Positions 20,505 to 20,528 of a stretch of DNA of 20,528 bases are shown here, piece by piece (positions within the stretch are counted from its first letter, which is position 1; each line of letters starts with the position of its first letter). The notes beneath the pieces are model-generated. The model did not search any database. It had not been told where the DNA came from and saw only the letters and a program-made list of their open reading frames with translations. The position numbers were made by a program, and so were the translations under genes. Source of the DNA: JAWLCG01 sp041687295 (GTDB lineage: Bacteria > Planctomycetota > Phycisphaerae > SM23-33 > FEN-1343); assembly GCA_041687295.1 (NCBI GenBank), contig JAWLCG010000037.1:1-20528 (forward strand), given 5' to 3'.

Positions 20505-20528
20505 GCTGGCCCCCATTCCTTTTCCTCA

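Overview
The window is a GC-rich (by eye about 70% G+C) stretch of bacterial chromosome, most like the Planctomycetota and probably class Phycisphaerae. The best clue is the first gene: its N-terminal zinc ribbon (CPHCDYNLRTL...CPECG) followed by membrane helices is a protein type very common in that class. The lineage call is inference; there is no rRNA or other marker gene here. I see no tRNA, rRNA, CRISPR array, phage gene or transposase gene.

Layout. A zinc-ribbon membrane protein (-, 136-993) and a DUF3604/PHP-type metallohydrolase (+, 1119-2924) are divergent and share a perfectly symmetrical promoter region. A 50-residue membrane or secreted microprotein (-, 3464-3616) follows, then an NAD-dependent epimerase-like SDR (-, 4053-5042). 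Next is a GT-C type membrane glycosyltransferase broken by one in-frame TGA (-, 5284-7143), glucose-6-phosphate isomerase pgi (-, 7529-8926), a secreted sialate O-acetylesterase-like SGNH esterase (-, 9387-11006), a stand-alone AAA/ABC-type ATPase (+, 11510-12265), a PilT-like ATPase (-, 12432-13487), xylulokinase xylB (-, 13836-15368), a metal-dependent amidohydrolase (-, 15774-16946) and a three-gene minus-strand cluster of FtsX/MacB-type permease, LolD/MacB-type ABC ATPase and VTT/DedA-family membrane protein (20103 down to 17287). Apart from that cluster each gene seems to have its own promoter. Several genes suggest sugar metabolism (pgi, xylB, the epimerase, the acetylesterase, the glycosyltransferase), but they do not form one pathway operon.

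Intergenic DNA. Nearly every gap of 120-540 bases is packed with dispersed repeats. Most are imperfect or perfect hairpins led by GTAG, the head found in REP elements mobilised by RAYT (TnpA_REP) transposases. I distinguish families R1 (GTAGGGCGGGC...GCCCGCC), R2 (GTAGGCCGGGTCGAG...GAGGCCCGGC), R4/R5 (GTAGGGTGTGCAGGTTC / GTAGGGCACGTAGGTTC), R8 (GTAGGCTGGGGC) and a GTAGGGCGAGCAAC hairpin. There are also GTAG-less cruciforms (R6, R7, R10, R11, the 3759-3881 element), a GA-rich non-palindromic family R3 (CCACAGAGGACACAGAG), and a MITE-like element at the right edge. In at least five genes the stop codon TAG is itself the TAG of a repeat's GTAG head. That is the most unusual signal in the window. 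No defence system, biosynthetic cluster or other new multi-gene system is evident.
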